Under the pieces are notes generated by a model that made no database searches, had not been told where the DNA came from, and was given only the letters and a program-made list of their open reading frames with translations. Below, in pieces: positions 45,617 to 55,418 of a stretch of DNA of 64,000 bases. Location: assembly GCF_014472415.1 (NCBI RefSeq), contig NZ_JACSZV010000011.1, positions 1 to 64,000 of the forward strand, given 5' to 3'. The DNA is from Pseudomonas sp. N40(2020). Lineage in GTDB: Bacteria > Pseudomonadota > Gammaproteobacteria > Pseudomonadales > Pseudomonadaceae. The first letter of the stretch is position 1. The number at the start of each line of letters is the position of its first letter. A program made the translations under genes and the position numbers.

Positions 45617-48385
45617 TTACGTTAAGTGTTGGATAAAGAGATTGACCGGGACATCCCCCAGCGCGTCGCTGACATTCAGCTCCCTGCTTTTTGTGACTGC
45701 TGTGGTTGCAAAAAGTCCCTTCAGATTTTTGTCAGAGGCGGCGAACGGTAAAACCACCCGCGTATCGCCCCAGCGCAGCGCATCGATTTGCGGGACGGCA
45801 CTGTTTTCCAGCAATGTCGCGCAGCGAATCGGCACGATTACGATGGCTTGCTGACCTTCATGCTCGCGAGCAAACGCGAGCACGTTATGCGCCTGGCTGC
45901 CCAGCACCTCCAGCGCCTGGTACGTGCCACGCCGGAACAGCTCGGCGTGTTCAGCGCGCAGGTTCAGCACCTGGGCGATCAAGGCTTGCTTGATGTGACC
46001 GTCACGCCAGTTCGACAGCAGCTCCGTGGTCGGCGTCTGCGCCGCCAAAGCCTGCTCGCGAGCGGGGTAGTCCACCGGCCGGCGGTTGTCCGGATCGACC
46101 AGGCTGAAGTCCCAGAACTCGTTGCCTTGATACAAATCCGGCACCCCCGGCACCGTCATGCGCAGCAAGGTTTGCGCCAAGCCGTTGAGCGCGCCGGCTG
46201 CGGCAATGCTGTTGACCGTTTTGCTCAACGCTGCGCGCAGCAGTTCACCTTCTTCACCTGTGAGGAGTTTTTCGGTGAATGCCTGCGCGGCGTTTTCATA
46301 GGCTTCGTTCGGCGCGCTCCAACTGCTTTGCAGCTTGGCTTCACGCAGGGCTTTCTGTTGCCATTGCCAGATGCGTTTGGCGTAGTCGGCAAAACCTGCC
46401 TGATCACCGTCATGCAAATCCAGCGGCCAACTGCCGAGCAGCGCCTGATAGAGAATCAGCTCATCACCGGTCGACGGCATTTGCTCGTCAACGCGCACAG
46501 GGCGGGCGAGGGCGCGCCACAGTTCGATCTGTTCGGCGTACCAGTGGCTGCGCTCGCTGAGTACCGCGAGGCGCGCACGGGTGTCTTCGCCGCGTTTGTG
46601 GTCGTGGGTGGCAGTGGCCAGCAGGTTGTCGGGGAATTGAGCCAGGCGCTGCAGATTGATCTCGTGGAAATCGCTGACCGGCGCGCTGAACTGCTCGGTG
46701 TTATAGCCGACGTCATTGCGCGACAGCAGCACGGCCGAACGATACAGCGCGGTGTCTTCCACGGCTTTGGCGGCCGCCGGCGAAGTCAATTGCTGGAAGC
46801 GCACGCAGGCATGTTTGAGGATTTTGCGCGAGCGTCCGCGTGGCTTTTGTCGCCACGGGGTGCCACCGAGCCATGCTGCAACGCAATCGAGCACCGGCCA
46901 GTCGCCTTCGCCGAGAGTCTGCCGCGCACCGTCCATGGCCTGCTGGAAAAACACGTCGTCCTGCGCCGAGCGACCCATCGCGCTGATGTAGGTGCGATAC
47001 ACCGGGAAATGCACAATCAACGCCTGTAGTACGCGGCGAATTGCGCCGAGGGTCAGGTCGCGGGTCATCAGGTCATCGCGGGCCACTTGCAGCAGCGCTT
47101 GGGCAACGCTTTCGCAATCGCTGGCCAGCGAGCCATTAAGGATCTGCTGACGCGCCAATTGGGCTTCTTCGATAAACGCTGCGGGGCGTTCGGTGCGGCG
47201 CTGCCACAAGTCACCCAGTACGAATTCGCCGTCCGGATCGTGTTGCAGCAACGACAGCTGATTCATGAACTCGTAACCGGTGGTGCCGTCCACCGCCCAG
47301 TCGCGGCGCGGGGTTTCGCCGGCGCCGAGGATTTTTTCAATGTAGATCGGTAGATGCCGTCCCGGCGCCAACAGGTCAACACGCCGACGCAGTTTGCGGC
47401 AGTACCCGCGCGGATCGGCGAGGCCGTCGATATGGTCGATGCGCAAACCGTCGACCAACCCTTCGGCGATCAACTGAAAGATTTTACCGTGGGTCGCTTC
47501 GAACACCGCCGGACGTTCGACGCGCAAGCCACCCAACTCATTGATGTCGAAGAAACGCCGCCAGTTGATGTCGTCAGCCGCCGTGCGCCAACTGGCGAGG
47601 CGATAACTCTGGCGCTCCAGCAACTGATGGAGCTTGTGGAAGCCTTCTTCAGTGGTTGAGTCGTAATGCTCCAGATTGCGCTGGATGGCTTCAAGGATCT
47701 GCGGATCTCTGGCCAGTTGCCGCAGTTCTTCCTTGAGCGGGCCGGCCAGTGAATGGGCATGGGTCTGATAGCTGAGGGCACTGAAATGATCAGCGAGCGA
47801 TTTCAGCGCATCTTCGGGTTTGAGCAATTCGCCGTAATCGTTCGGGCAGATCGGGAAGCGGTGATCGTAATGCTCGACGTGGAAGCTGCCGTTCTGCGCA
47901 TTGAAATGCAGTTTCAGCGTGCCTTCCTGCAACGCGACGCCGTAATCGCTGCCGAGAAACGGCAGCAGCAACTGGCCTTCCATCAACGGGTCCGGCGAGT
48001 GCCACTGAATGTCGAAGAACTCACCGTAGGGGCTCAGGCGTCCCCATTCCAGCAGGTCCAACCACCATGGATTGTCACTGCCGCCAACCGCCATGTGGTT
48101 GGAGACGATGTCGAGGATCAGGCCCATGTTGTGTTCGCGCAGGGCGCTGACCAGGTTCCGTAGCGCGGGTTCGCCGCCGAGTTCCGGGTTGACCTGAGTC
48201 GGATCAACCACGTCATAGCCGTGCATCGAACCTGCCCGCGCCGCGAGCAATGGTGAGGCATAGATGTGGCTGATGCCCAGACGGGCGAAATACGGAACCA
48301 GTGGCACCGCTTGTTCAAGGGTGAAGCCTTTGTGAAATTGCAGGCGCAGGGTGGTGCGCAATGGCTGTATGAGCGCCTGATTCAT
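45617..48385 (-). CDS. treY: Maltooligosyltrehalose synthase TreY
   Basis: 922 aa GH13_26 enzyme that isomerises the reducing-end bond of maltodextrin to a trehalose unit. N-terminal signature LRLQFHKGFTLEQAVPLVPYFARLGISHIYASPLLAARAGSMHGYDVVDPT; catalytic regions GLRIDHIDGLADP and IYIEKILGAGE; later ATHDHKRGEDTRARLAVLSE, which is diagnostic for TreY. It is longer than the usual 700-850 aa, as is common for pseudomonads. The start at 48385 forms an ATGA overlap with malQ. Works with TreZ. Confidence 0.95.
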   Translation of the reverse strand: MNQALIQPLRTTLRLQFHKGFTLEQAVPLVPYFARLGISHIYASPLLAARAGSMHGYDVVDPTQVNPELGGEPALRNLVSALREHNMGLILDIVSNHMAVGGSDNPWWLDLLEWGRLSPYGEFFDIQWHSPDPLMEGQLLLPFLGSDYGVALQEGTLKLHFNAQNGSFHVEHYDHRFPICPNDYGELLKPEDALKSLADHFSALSYQTHAHSLAGPLKEELRQLARDPQILEAIQRNLEHYDSTTEEGFHKLHQLLERQSYRLASWRTAADDINWRRFFDINELGGLRVERPAVFEATHGKIFQLIAEGLVDGLRIDHIDGLADPRGYCRKLRRRVDLLAPGRHLPIYIEKILGAGETPRRDWAVDGTTGYEFMNQLSLLQHDPDGEFVLGDLWQRRTERPAAFIEEAQLARQQILNGSLASDCESVAQALLQVARDDLMTRDLTLGAIRRVLQALIVHFPVYRTYISAMGRSAQDDVFFQQAMDGARQTLGEGDWPVLDCVAAWLGGTPWRQKPRGRSRKILKHACVRFQQLTSPAAAKAVEDTALYRSAVLLSRNDVGYNTEQFSAPVSDFHEINLQRLAQFPDNLLATATHDHKRGEDTRARLAVLSERSHWYAEQIELWRALARPVRVDEQMPSTGDELILYQALLGSWPLDLHDGDQAGFADYAKRIWQWQQKALREAKLQSSWSAPNEAYENAAQAFTEKLLTGEEGELLRAALSKTVNSIAAAGALNGLAQTLLRMTVPGVPDLYQGNEFWDFSLVDPDNRRPVDYPAREQALAAQTPTTELLSNWRDGHIKQALIAQVLNLRAEHAELFRRGTYQALEVLGSQAHNVLAFAREHEGQQAIVIVPIRCATLLENSAVPQIDALRWGDTRVVLPFAASDKNLKGLFATTAVTKSRELNVSDALGDVPVNLFIQHLT

Positions 48386-50460
48386 TGGTCACGCTCGGCT
48401 GCCTGAAGGCGTGCGCACGCCAATAGTTCAAGACGCCGCGCTGCATCCGCACCGTCGAGCAAAGCTTCGCTGGCGCCGGGCAGGCGCCGCGACCAGTTCG
48501 GATGCGTATCGATCGTGCCTGGCAGATTGGCTTGTTCGTCGATGCCCAGCGCGTCTTCCAGCGGTAGCAACACCAGCGGCGCGCGAGTATGTCCGAGGAA
48601 ACGCACGCTGGCGTCCACCACCTGATCGGCCTCGTGGGATTCTTCGCGAAAGTTCTGCGGGTCTTGGCTCAACGCTCCGCGCAGGCCTTCACGTTCCCGT
48701 TGACGATGCCGGCGCCATTCGATTTCGCCGTTGGCATCGACAAAACCCAGTCGCGAATTCCAGTCGATGTCGCGGCCATGCCACCAGCCGTTTAGCGTCG
48801 GCAGATCGTGAGTGCTGGTGGTCGCCAATGCGTTATCCGGCCAGTCGAGAATCGGCTTGAAACGGGTGTTGTCCTGTTCGAACAACAGCACGCGCATGCC
48901 GAGCATGGAGCGGGCGATGAGTTTTTCCTGGAGACCGTCGGGCACGGTGCCGAGGTCTTCGCCGAGCACAATCGCTTGATGACGATGGGATTCAAGCGTC
49001 AGCAAGCGCAACAGATCGTCCACCGGGTAATAGAGGTAGGCACCGTCGGCCGGTGCCGCGCCGTTGGGAATCACCCACAGGCGTTGCAGGCCCATGACAT
49101 GGTCGATGCGCAAACCGCCGGCGTGGGCGAAGTTCGCGCGCAGCATTTCGATGAAGGCACGAAAGCCGTTGCGGATCAGGCCTTCGGGGGAAAACGCGGA
49201 AATCCCCCAGCCCTGACCGGAGCGATTAAGAATGTCCGGTGGCGCACCAACGGTGAGCGAGGCGAGCAGTTCGTCCTGAAAGCTCCAGGCCTGACTGCCA
49301 GCGCCATCGGCACCCACGGCAAGGTCGGCGATCAGGCCGATGCCCATGCCGGCGCTGCGCGCGGCGGTTTGCGCACGCTCCAGGCATCGGTGGATCAGCC
49401 ATTGGCAGAACGCAAAGTAACCGATGCGCTCGGCATATTCTTCGGCAAACGCTTCGAGGGCGGCGCCGCGCGGGTCGTGCCAATGTTCCGGCCATTCGCG
49501 CCAGTCGAGGCTTTCGCCACGTGCGGCGCGCATTTCCTGGATGGCTTCGAAGCGGCAGTGGTTTTCCAGTGCCTCGCCACCAGCATGACGAAAACTGGCG
49601 AAGTCCGGGTGCAACGGGTGATCGCCCGCAGTGAATCCGTCGTACAGGGCTTGCAGCAGTTTGAGCTTGGCCTCGGCAGCGGCGGGCCAGTCGATCAGTT
49701 TCAGGTCTTCCAGTTTCGCAAACTGCTCGGCCAGACCAGCGCTGTCGATCGCATCGCGCAAAGCCCGTTCACCGAGAATTGTGCCGGGTGCGGCATACAG
49801 GGAATTGAGAAACAAACGGCTGGATGGCGAATATGGACTGTAGCGCCCGGTGTCGGCGCTGAACATCGCGTGCAGCGGGCTGATCGCCAGTGCGTCGGCA
49901 CCGCGTTCACCGGCCACCCGCGCCAGTTCTTCCAGTGCCTGGGTGTCGCCGAAGCCACCATCGCCGGGGCGACGCAGGCCATATAGCTGCACGCTGAGCC
50001 CCCAGGCGCGAGGGATCGGATTGTCGACCGCGTCGCCGACGCTGAAGCAGCGCTCAGGCGCCACGGCGAGGGTGAAGTATTGATCGTCAATATGAACCTG
50101 TTGATAGCCGACCGGGATCAGGCCGGGCAGTACCGACTCGGAATCGAGTTTCAGGTTCATACGCGAACCGTCTTCCAGGTGGATCTCACACGGGGTTTCA
50201 GGTTTGAAATAACGCGCAAGGTCAACTCCGACGCCGACATCACTGGTCAGCAGCGGCGGCAGGTGACGGTCTTGCTGGACCTGTTGTAGTTCGAGCAGGC
50301 TGGCGTCGATTTCCTGGGAGGTGCTGGCAGGGTGGCCAAGGCCGATCAGGACATTGCGCAACACCGCCGGGGCGACTTTTTGCGGGCGGCCGTTGGCGTC
50401 GATCCAGTCGACGGCAAGACCGGCTCTGCTTGCAAGAATTTCCAGTTGCGCATCGCTCAT
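48382..50460 (-). CDS. malQ: 4-alpha-glucanotransferase (amylomaltase)
   Basis: 692 aa GH77 enzyme that disproportionates maltodextrins, giving chains long enough for TreY. A beta-rich N-terminal module (about 1-150) precedes the barrel. Motifs: RRPGDGGFGDTQALEELA, LRIDHVMGLQRLWVIP (nucleophile Asp), LGEDLGTVPDGL (acid/base Glu) and STHDLPTLNGWW. The start MSDAQLEILASRAG is fixed by the ATGA overlap with treZ; in-frame sequence upstream lies inside treZ. Its place between treZ and treY is typical of Pseudomonas. Confidence 0.95.
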   Translation of the reverse strand: MSDAQLEILASRAGLAVDWIDANGRPQKVAPAVLRNVLIGLGHPASTSQEIDASLLELQQVQQDRHLPPLLTSDVGVGVDLARYFKPETPCEIHLEDGSRMNLKLDSESVLPGLIPVGYQQVHIDDQYFTLAVAPERCFSVGDAVDNPIPRAWGLSVQLYGLRRPGDGGFGDTQALEELARVAGERGADALAISPLHAMFSADTGRYSPYSPSSRLFLNSLYAAPGTILGERALRDAIDSAGLAEQFAKLEDLKLIDWPAAAEAKLKLLQALYDGFTAGDHPLHPDFASFRHAGGEALENHCRFEAIQEMRAARGESLDWREWPEHWHDPRGAALEAFAEEYAERIGYFAFCQWLIHRCLERAQTAARSAGMGIGLIADLAVGADGAGSQAWSFQDELLASLTVGAPPDILNRSGQGWGISAFSPEGLIRNGFRAFIEMLRANFAHAGGLRIDHVMGLQRLWVIPNGAAPADGAYLYYPVDDLLRLLTLESHRHQAIVLGEDLGTVPDGLQEKLIARSMLGMRVLLFEQDNTRFKPILDWPDNALATTSTHDLPTLNGWWHGRDIDWNSRLGFVDANGEIEWRRHRQREREGLRGALSQDPQNFREESHEADQVVDASVRFLGHTRAPLVLLPLEDALGIDEQANLPGTIDTHPNWSRRLPGASEALLDGADAARRLELLACARLQAAERDQ

Positions 50461-52259
50461 AGGCGCTCTCCATCCAAAGGTTGCAAAGGGGTTGCGGCCG
50501 TGAGGCTGACAAGCGCGCAATACGGGGGCAGCAGGCCCTCATCCGACAGTTCGACGGCAGGTGGCTTTTGAAAAAGCCACACTGCGCCGGTCCGTGGAGG
50601 GTTGACCACCGCCGTATCACTGAGGTTCAGGTCGATTCTCAGCTCACTGCCATCGCCCAGGCGCCAACGTGCGCTGACGGCGCCATGGCCGAGCATTTGC
50701 GCTCCCAGCGCCTGAGTACCAGACAGGTGGGGGATGATGTGTTTATGGCGCAATTGCAGGAGTTGCCGGTACAGCGCGAGGGTTTGCTGTTGCAGTGGCG
50801 TGCCGTTTCCGATCAGCCGTGGCTGTGAGGCATGGAAGGTTTGCTCGGCGTTAGGATCGGGAATTTGCTCGCGTTTGTGCGGATCGTTGAAGGCACCGAA
50901 CGCAGCGAATTCATTGCGCCGGCCTTCGCGTACCAACTCCGCCAGTTCGCCGTGATGGCTGGTGAAGAACTGGAACGGCTGCTCGGCGGCAAACTCGTCG
51001 CCCATGAACATCATCGGGATCATCGGTGACAGCAGCAACAGCACGGTGGCTGCCTGCACTGCGCGGGGATCGGCCAGTTGATGCAGGCGCTCGCCAAAGG
51101 CGCGGTTGCCAATCTGATCGTGGTTCTGCAGGAACAGGACAAACGCGGTCGAAGGCAGGTGTTCACTCGGTTCGCCCCGGGGTTCGCCATGGCGGGTGAT
51201 GTGGCCCTGAAACACGAAGCCCTGACTCAGGCAACGCACCAATTGCTCGGTGGGTTGCAGGGCATAGTCGGCGTAATAGGCATCGGTTTCGCCGGTCAGC
51301 AACACATGTAAAGCGTTATGGCCGTCGTCGTTCCACTGCGCGTCGTAATCATTCTCCAACAGGCTCGATTGATTGAGCTCGTTTTCCACGGTCAGCCAGA
51401 CATGACGGGTCGGGTCGATCTGCTGGCGGATGCGCTGGGCCATGTCACTGAGAAAGTCGGGATCTTCGATGGCGTGCACCGCGTCCAGGCGCAGGCCGTC
51501 GAAGCGGTATTCGAGCAGCCACATCAGTGCGTTTTCGATGAAAAACTCGCGCACCTCGGTACGTCGAAAATCGATCGCCACGCCCCACGGGGTATGTTTG
51601 TCCTCGCGAAAGAAGCCTTTGGCGTAACGGTGCAGGTAATTGCCATCGGGGCCGAAGTGGTTGTAGACCACATCGAGAATCACCGCCAGACCGTGGCCGT
51701 GAGCGCTGTCGATCAGGTGCTTGAGTTGTTCCGGGGTGCCGTAGGACGCTTGCGGCGCATACGGGAGGACGCCGTCGTAACCCCAGTTTCGATCACCTGG
51801 GAACTGCGCCAGCGGCATCAGTTCGATGGCGGTGACACCCAGCTCAACCAAGCGTTGCAAGTGCTGTTCGACCTCGGCAAATCCGCCAAGCGCACCGACG
51901 TGCAGCTCGTAGATCACCGCTTCGCTCCACGGCCGACCGCGCCATTCGGTGTGTCGCCACTGATAGGCCAGCGGATCGACTACCACGCTGCGGCGGTCGA
52001 GGTCGCCGTCCTGTGCTCGGGAGGCTGGGTCGGGCACCTCAAGTTCGCCATCGATGTTGTAGCGGTAACGCGTGCCCGCCGGGCAACGGGTCTTGATCAC
52101 AAACCAACCATCGGCCTGCGGTAGCATCGGCAGCGACTGTCCGTCCTCCAACTCCACGCTGACGTAAAACGCATCCGGCGCCCACAGCGCAAATTGTGTG
52201 TGTTCGGCGTCCTGCATGATCGCGCCGTGGGGCCAGTTAATTTGGGTCCGTAACGGCAT
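50457..52259 (-). CDS. treZ: Maltooligosyltrehalose trehalohydrolase TreZ
   Basis: 600 aa GH13_10 enzyme that releases free trehalose from the TreY product. An N-terminal CBM48-like domain (FALWAPDAFYVSVELEDGQ) precedes the barrel. Motifs: IYELHVGALG, DVVYNHFGPDGNYL, GLRLDAVHAIED (nucleophile) and TVENELNQSSLL, which carries the acid/base Glu; FLQNHDQIGNRAFGERL is typical of TreZ. It lies 17 nt after glgA and overlaps malQ by 4 nt. Confidence 0.95.
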   Translation of the reverse strand: MPLRTQINWPHGAIMQDAEHTQFALWAPDAFYVSVELEDGQSLPMLPQADGWFVIKTRCPAGTRYRYNIDGELEVPDPASRAQDGDLDRRSVVVDPLAYQWRHTEWRGRPWSEAVIYELHVGALGGFAEVEQHLQRLVELGVTAIELMPLAQFPGDRNWGYDGVLPYAPQASYGTPEQLKHLIDSAHGHGLAVILDVVYNHFGPDGNYLHRYAKGFFREDKHTPWGVAIDFRRTEVREFFIENALMWLLEYRFDGLRLDAVHAIEDPDFLSDMAQRIRQQIDPTRHVWLTVENELNQSSLLENDYDAQWNDDGHNALHVLLTGETDAYYADYALQPTEQLVRCLSQGFVFQGHITRHGEPRGEPSEHLPSTAFVLFLQNHDQIGNRAFGERLHQLADPRAVQAATVLLLLSPMIPMMFMGDEFAAEQPFQFFTSHHGELAELVREGRRNEFAAFGAFNDPHKREQIPDPNAEQTFHASQPRLIGNGTPLQQQTLALYRQLLQLRHKHIIPHLSGTQALGAQMLGHGAVSARWRLGDGSELRIDLNLSDTAVVNPPRTGAVWLFQKPPAVELSDEGLLPPYCALVSLTAATPLQPLDGERL

Positions 52260-52276
52260 CGTGGAAAACTCCCTGA

Positions 52277-53863
52277 TTATTTGTGGTGTGCTTTACCCAG
52301 CGCCTTGGCGACCAGTTGTTCATAGAGTTCAGCGTAGGGTTCGACCGCTTTGCACCAGTTGAATGGCGCGGCCATGGCCCGGCAACGCATGGCGTTGAGC
52401 AGTTCGGGAAAGGCAAAGACCTTGAAGGCGCGGCTCAGGGCTTCGCGGTAGCTGTCGGCGGTGGACTCGTCGAACAGGAACCCGGTGACGCCGTTTTCGA
52501 TGGTGTCGGCCAACCCCCCGGTGTTGCGTGCTACCGGCAACGAACCGAAGCGCTGGGCGTACATCTGGCTCAAGCCGCATGGCTCGTAACGCGAAGGCAT
52601 CAGCAAGAAATCGCTGCCGGCAAACATCCGGCGGGCGTCGGTTTCGTTGAAGCCGATGCGTACGCCGACCTGGCCGGGAAAGCGCAGCGCCAATTCGCGC
52701 ATGGCTTGCTCTTCTTCCGGCTCGCCACGACCGATAATCGCGATCTGGCCGCCGTTCTGTACGATGTACTCGGAGACTGCCTCGGTCAGGTCCAGGCCTT
52801 TCTGATAGACCAGGCGCGAGACCACGGCGAACAACGGGCCTTCGGAGTCTTTCAACCCGAACAGGTCACGAACGTGAGCGGCGTTGACTGCTTTGCCTTC
52901 CCAATCGCCAATGGCGAAGGGCGCGAATAGATGTGGGTCAGTGGCCGCGTCCCAGCTCTCATCAATCCCGTTGGGGATACCGCTGAGCAAACCCTGCTGG
53001 GTCTTGGCGGCGAGAAAGCCGTCGAGGCCGCAGCCGAAATCCGGGGTAGTGATTTCCTGTGCGTAGGTGGCGCTGACTGTGGTGATGTGGCTCGAATAGG
53101 CCATCCCCGCCTTAAGGAACGACATCTTGCCGTAGAACTCCATGCCTTCCTGTTGCAGGGCATGGTTCGGAATGCCGAGCTCGGGGCAGGAGCCGAGGCT
53201 GGTGACGCCTTGATAGGCCAGGTTGTGAATGGTGAACAGTGTTGGCGTGCGCTGCCCGCGCCAGTGCATATAGGCAGGGGCCAGGCCGGCCGGCCAGTCA
53301 TGGGCGTGCACCAGATCCGGGCACCAGTGAATCTGGGCCAGATTGGCGGCGATATCGGCAGCAGCCAGACCCAGGCGAGCAAAGCGAATGTGGTTGTCCG
53401 GCCAGTCGCGACCGTTGTTGGCGCCGTAGGGCGAACCTTCGCGCTCGTAGAGCTCAGGGCAGATCAGCACGTAGATCACCAGCCCATCCGGCATGTCCAT
53501 GCGTCCGATCTTGCACGGTGGCAGCGCGGCGTGGCCACCGAGTTCGCCGATGATATGGATCGGGTTTTCGCTGTGCATCACCTGCGGATAACCGGGGATC
53601 AACACCCGCACGTCGTGCAGATGGGCCATGGCGCGGGGCAGGGCGGCGGAAACGTCACCCAGGCCGCCGGTCTTCACCAGATCTGCGATTTCCGAGGTCA
53701 CGAACAATACTTTTTTCTTGTTGGGATTCTGACTCGCTACCGGAGTCAGCGTTTTGGTGCCTGGGACGCTGATCGATCGGCTGCCGGGAACGCTGACGGT
53801 ACTCGATTCGCCTACTGACTGCTGAGCACGCTCTCCCTGAATATCCAATGCCGCACTGATCAT
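52277..53863 (-). CDS. glgA: Glycogen synthase (GT5)
   Basis: 528 aa. Elongates alpha-1,4-glucan from a nucleotide-activated glucose. The sugar-nucleotide loop VKTGGLGDVSAALP is at about 64-77, with VHAHDWPAG in the N-terminal Rossmann domain and MPSRYEPCGLSQMYA plus the TGGLADTI end in the second. A 49-residue polar N-terminal extension precedes VLFVTSEI and is not in E. coli GlgA. GGGAG before ATG 53863 fixes the start; the frame stays open for 180 codons upstream without similarity. No glgC is in the window, so the donor source lies elsewhere. First gene of the glgA-treZ-malQ-treY operon. Confidence 0.93.
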   Translation of the reverse strand: MISAALDIQGERAQQSVGESSTVSVPGSRSISVPGTKTLTPVASQNPNKKKVLFVTSEIADLVKTGGLGDVSAALPRAMAHLHDVRVLIPGYPQVMHSENPIHIIGELGGHAALPPCKIGRMDMPDGLVIYVLICPELYEREGSPYGANNGRDWPDNHIRFARLGLAAADIAANLAQIHWCPDLVHAHDWPAGLAPAYMHWRGQRTPTLFTIHNLAYQGVTSLGSCPELGIPNHALQQEGMEFYGKMSFLKAGMAYSSHITTVSATYAQEITTPDFGCGLDGFLAAKTQQGLLSGIPNGIDESWDAATDPHLFAPFAIGDWEGKAVNAAHVRDLFGLKDSEGPLFAVVSRLVYQKGLDLTEAVSEYIVQNGGQIAIIGRGEPEEEQAMRELALRFPGQVGVRIGFNETDARRMFAGSDFLLMPSRYEPCGLSQMYAQRFGSLPVARNTGGLADTIENGVTGFLFDESTADSYREALSRAFKVFAFPELLNAMRCRAMAAPFNWCKAVEPYAELYEQLVAKALGKAHHK

Positions 53864-54350
53864 ATGAATCTCCCGTCTCGTTGATCTGATTCTTGTCTTG
53901 AACAAGCGATGTCCATGGCCAAGTCCTGTGGCCGGGCGCAAACGCGCCTCGCATCGGTGAGCAAACGCTACCCAACACGCGCTAGCAGAATGGGTGGTGA
54001 GGCCATTGCAAGGAATGAACCAGTCGCGTTCCCCCTGCCTTTCAGATGACCCGCCGTCTTCAGCAAAAGTTTCGATTATTTTGCTGTGGTGTGACCGGCC
54101 GGTTTCGCCCCGCGAAAATGAGTCTAGGCCAGATCCTAGAGCGGGCGAGGGGGAATGGGCAAATTGTTCGACAATCGGTCGGCGAGGCACGGAAACCGTG
54201 GTGTGAGGGGGGAAACGCACCGACGAAGTGCAGGTTTTTTTGGGGAGATGGGTCAAAACGGTGACTGATCGGTCACGATTTTGTGCTGGCGGGAAGAGAT
54301 GGCGCACTGTTGTGGTGCGGGCAGTTATTGATTTGGATGACTGCATGGCT
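53864..54350 (-). promoter_or_regulatory. Upstream region of the glgA operon
   Basis: 487 bp with no gene. Two dyads stand out: TCTAGG-N6-CCTAGA (54123-54140), whose minus strand reads CTAGACT like a sigma-S type -10, and ATTGT-TCG-ACAAT (54163-54175), part of a 14-mer also found before tpx. The promoter of this long operon should be here, with a long leader if the sigma-S-like site is used. These assignments are tentative. Confidence 0.4.
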
Positions 54351-54449
54351 CCTGTAGGAGCTGTCGAGTGAAACGAGGCTGCGATCTTTTGATCCTGCTT
54401 TGCAAAGATCAAGATTAAGAGATTGCAGCCTTCGGCAGTTCCTACAGGG
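54351..54449. repeat. Inverted repeat, GCTGCGATC family, mixed arms
   Basis: Left arm is the GTCGAGTGAAACGAGG subtype, right arm GATTGCAGCCTTCGGCAGTT. It ends 2 nt from the stop of the hydroxyacid dehydrogenase gene and may end its transcript before the glgA promoter. Confidence 0.8.
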
Positions 54450-54451
54450 TT

Positions 54452-55405
54452 TCAGTTCAATAAACGAACCGGGTTGCCCGCCGACCAGCCTTGTATATCC
54501 TCAATCATCTGCGAAAAGAACTGCGCATAGTTCTGCCGACTGACATACCCCACGTGCGGTGTCGCCAGCACATTGTCCAGCGTGCGGAAAGGGTGCAGCG
54601 CGGGCAGTGGCTCCTGATCGAACACATCCAGCGCTGCCCCGGCAATACGCTGTTTCTGCAAAACCTTGATCAGCGCCGCTTCATCGACGATAGGCCCGCG
54701 AGCCGTGTTCACCAACAGTGCAGTCGGTTTCATCCAGCCCAGCGCCTGCGCATCGACCAGCCCGCGACTGCGTTCGCTGAGTACCAGATGCACCGACAGC
54801 ACATCGGCCTGTTCGAACAGTTCCTGCTTGCTGACATGGGTCACACCTACCTGTGCCGCACGTTCTGCCGTGAGGTTTTCGCTCCAGGCAATCACCCGCA
54901 TGCCGAACACCTGGCCAAACTGCGCCACTCGCTGACCGATACTGCCCAGGCCGAGAATGCCCAGCGTCTTGCCGTGCAGATCGCCGCCCAGGCTTTGCTG
55001 CCATTGACCGGCACGCAGCGAATTGACTTCGTTCACCAGATTGAGCGTGGCCGCCATGATCAGCGCCCAGGTCAGTTCGGGCGCGGCGTGTTTGTAGCTG
55101 TCGGTGCCGCACACCTTGATACCCAATTTTGCCGCTGCCTGCATGTCCAGCGCGGCGTTGCGCATACCACCGGTCACCAGCAACTTGAGATTGGGCAAGC
55201 GCTTGAGCAGGTCTTCATCGAAGCGCGTGCGTTCGCGCATCACGCAGATCACCTGGTACTTGCCCAGCCGTTCGGCGAGCGTGGCGTTGTCCGCCGGGTA
55301 ATCATGTTCGAATGTCACTTCACCGATGCTGTCGAGGACGGACCAGTCAACCACGTCGCGGGCCACGTCCTGCCAGTCATCGATTACTGCAATCTGCACC
55401 GCCAT
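54452..55405 (-). CDS. D-2-hydroxyacid dehydrogenase family protein
   Basis: 317 aa NAD-dependent oxidoreductase. NAD-binding GILGLGSIGQRVAQFG (about 150-165), the catalytic Arg in LLVNTARGPIVDEAALI, and the Glu/His pair in FDQEPLPALHPF and ATPHVGYVSRQNY are all present. It resembles the phosphoglycerate-dehydrogenase-like group that acts on various 2-oxoacids. The upstream hydrolase gene is 13 nt away, so they form a two-gene operon. The substrate is unknown. Confidence 0.88.
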   Translation of the reverse strand: MAVQIAVIDDWQDVARDVVDWSVLDSIGEVTFEHDYPADNATLAERLGKYQVICVMRERTRFDEDLLKRLPNLKLLVTGGMRNAALDMQAAAKLGIKVCGTDSYKHAAPELTWALIMAATLNLVNEVNSLRAGQWQQSLGGDLHGKTLGILGLGSIGQRVAQFGQVFGMRVIAWSENLTAERAAQVGVTHVSKQELFEQADVLSVHLVLSERSRGLVDAQALGWMKPTALLVNTARGPIVDEAALIKVLQKQRIAGAALDVFDQEPLPALHPFRTLDNVLATPHVGYVSRQNYAQFFSQMIEDIQGWSAGNPVRLLN

Positions 55406-55418
55406 CAGCGCTACCTCA

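Noticed and set aside
53990..54100. AlgU promoter for glgA (GAAACTT ... TCTGA on the minus strand)
   Set aside because: The spacer to TCTGA is 20 nt and the -35 has an extra base, so it does not fit the consensus.
53864..54412. N-terminal extension of glgA by about 180 codons
   Set aside because: It has no similarity to GT5 proteins, includes the probable promoter and dyads, and ATG 53863 has a good RBS.
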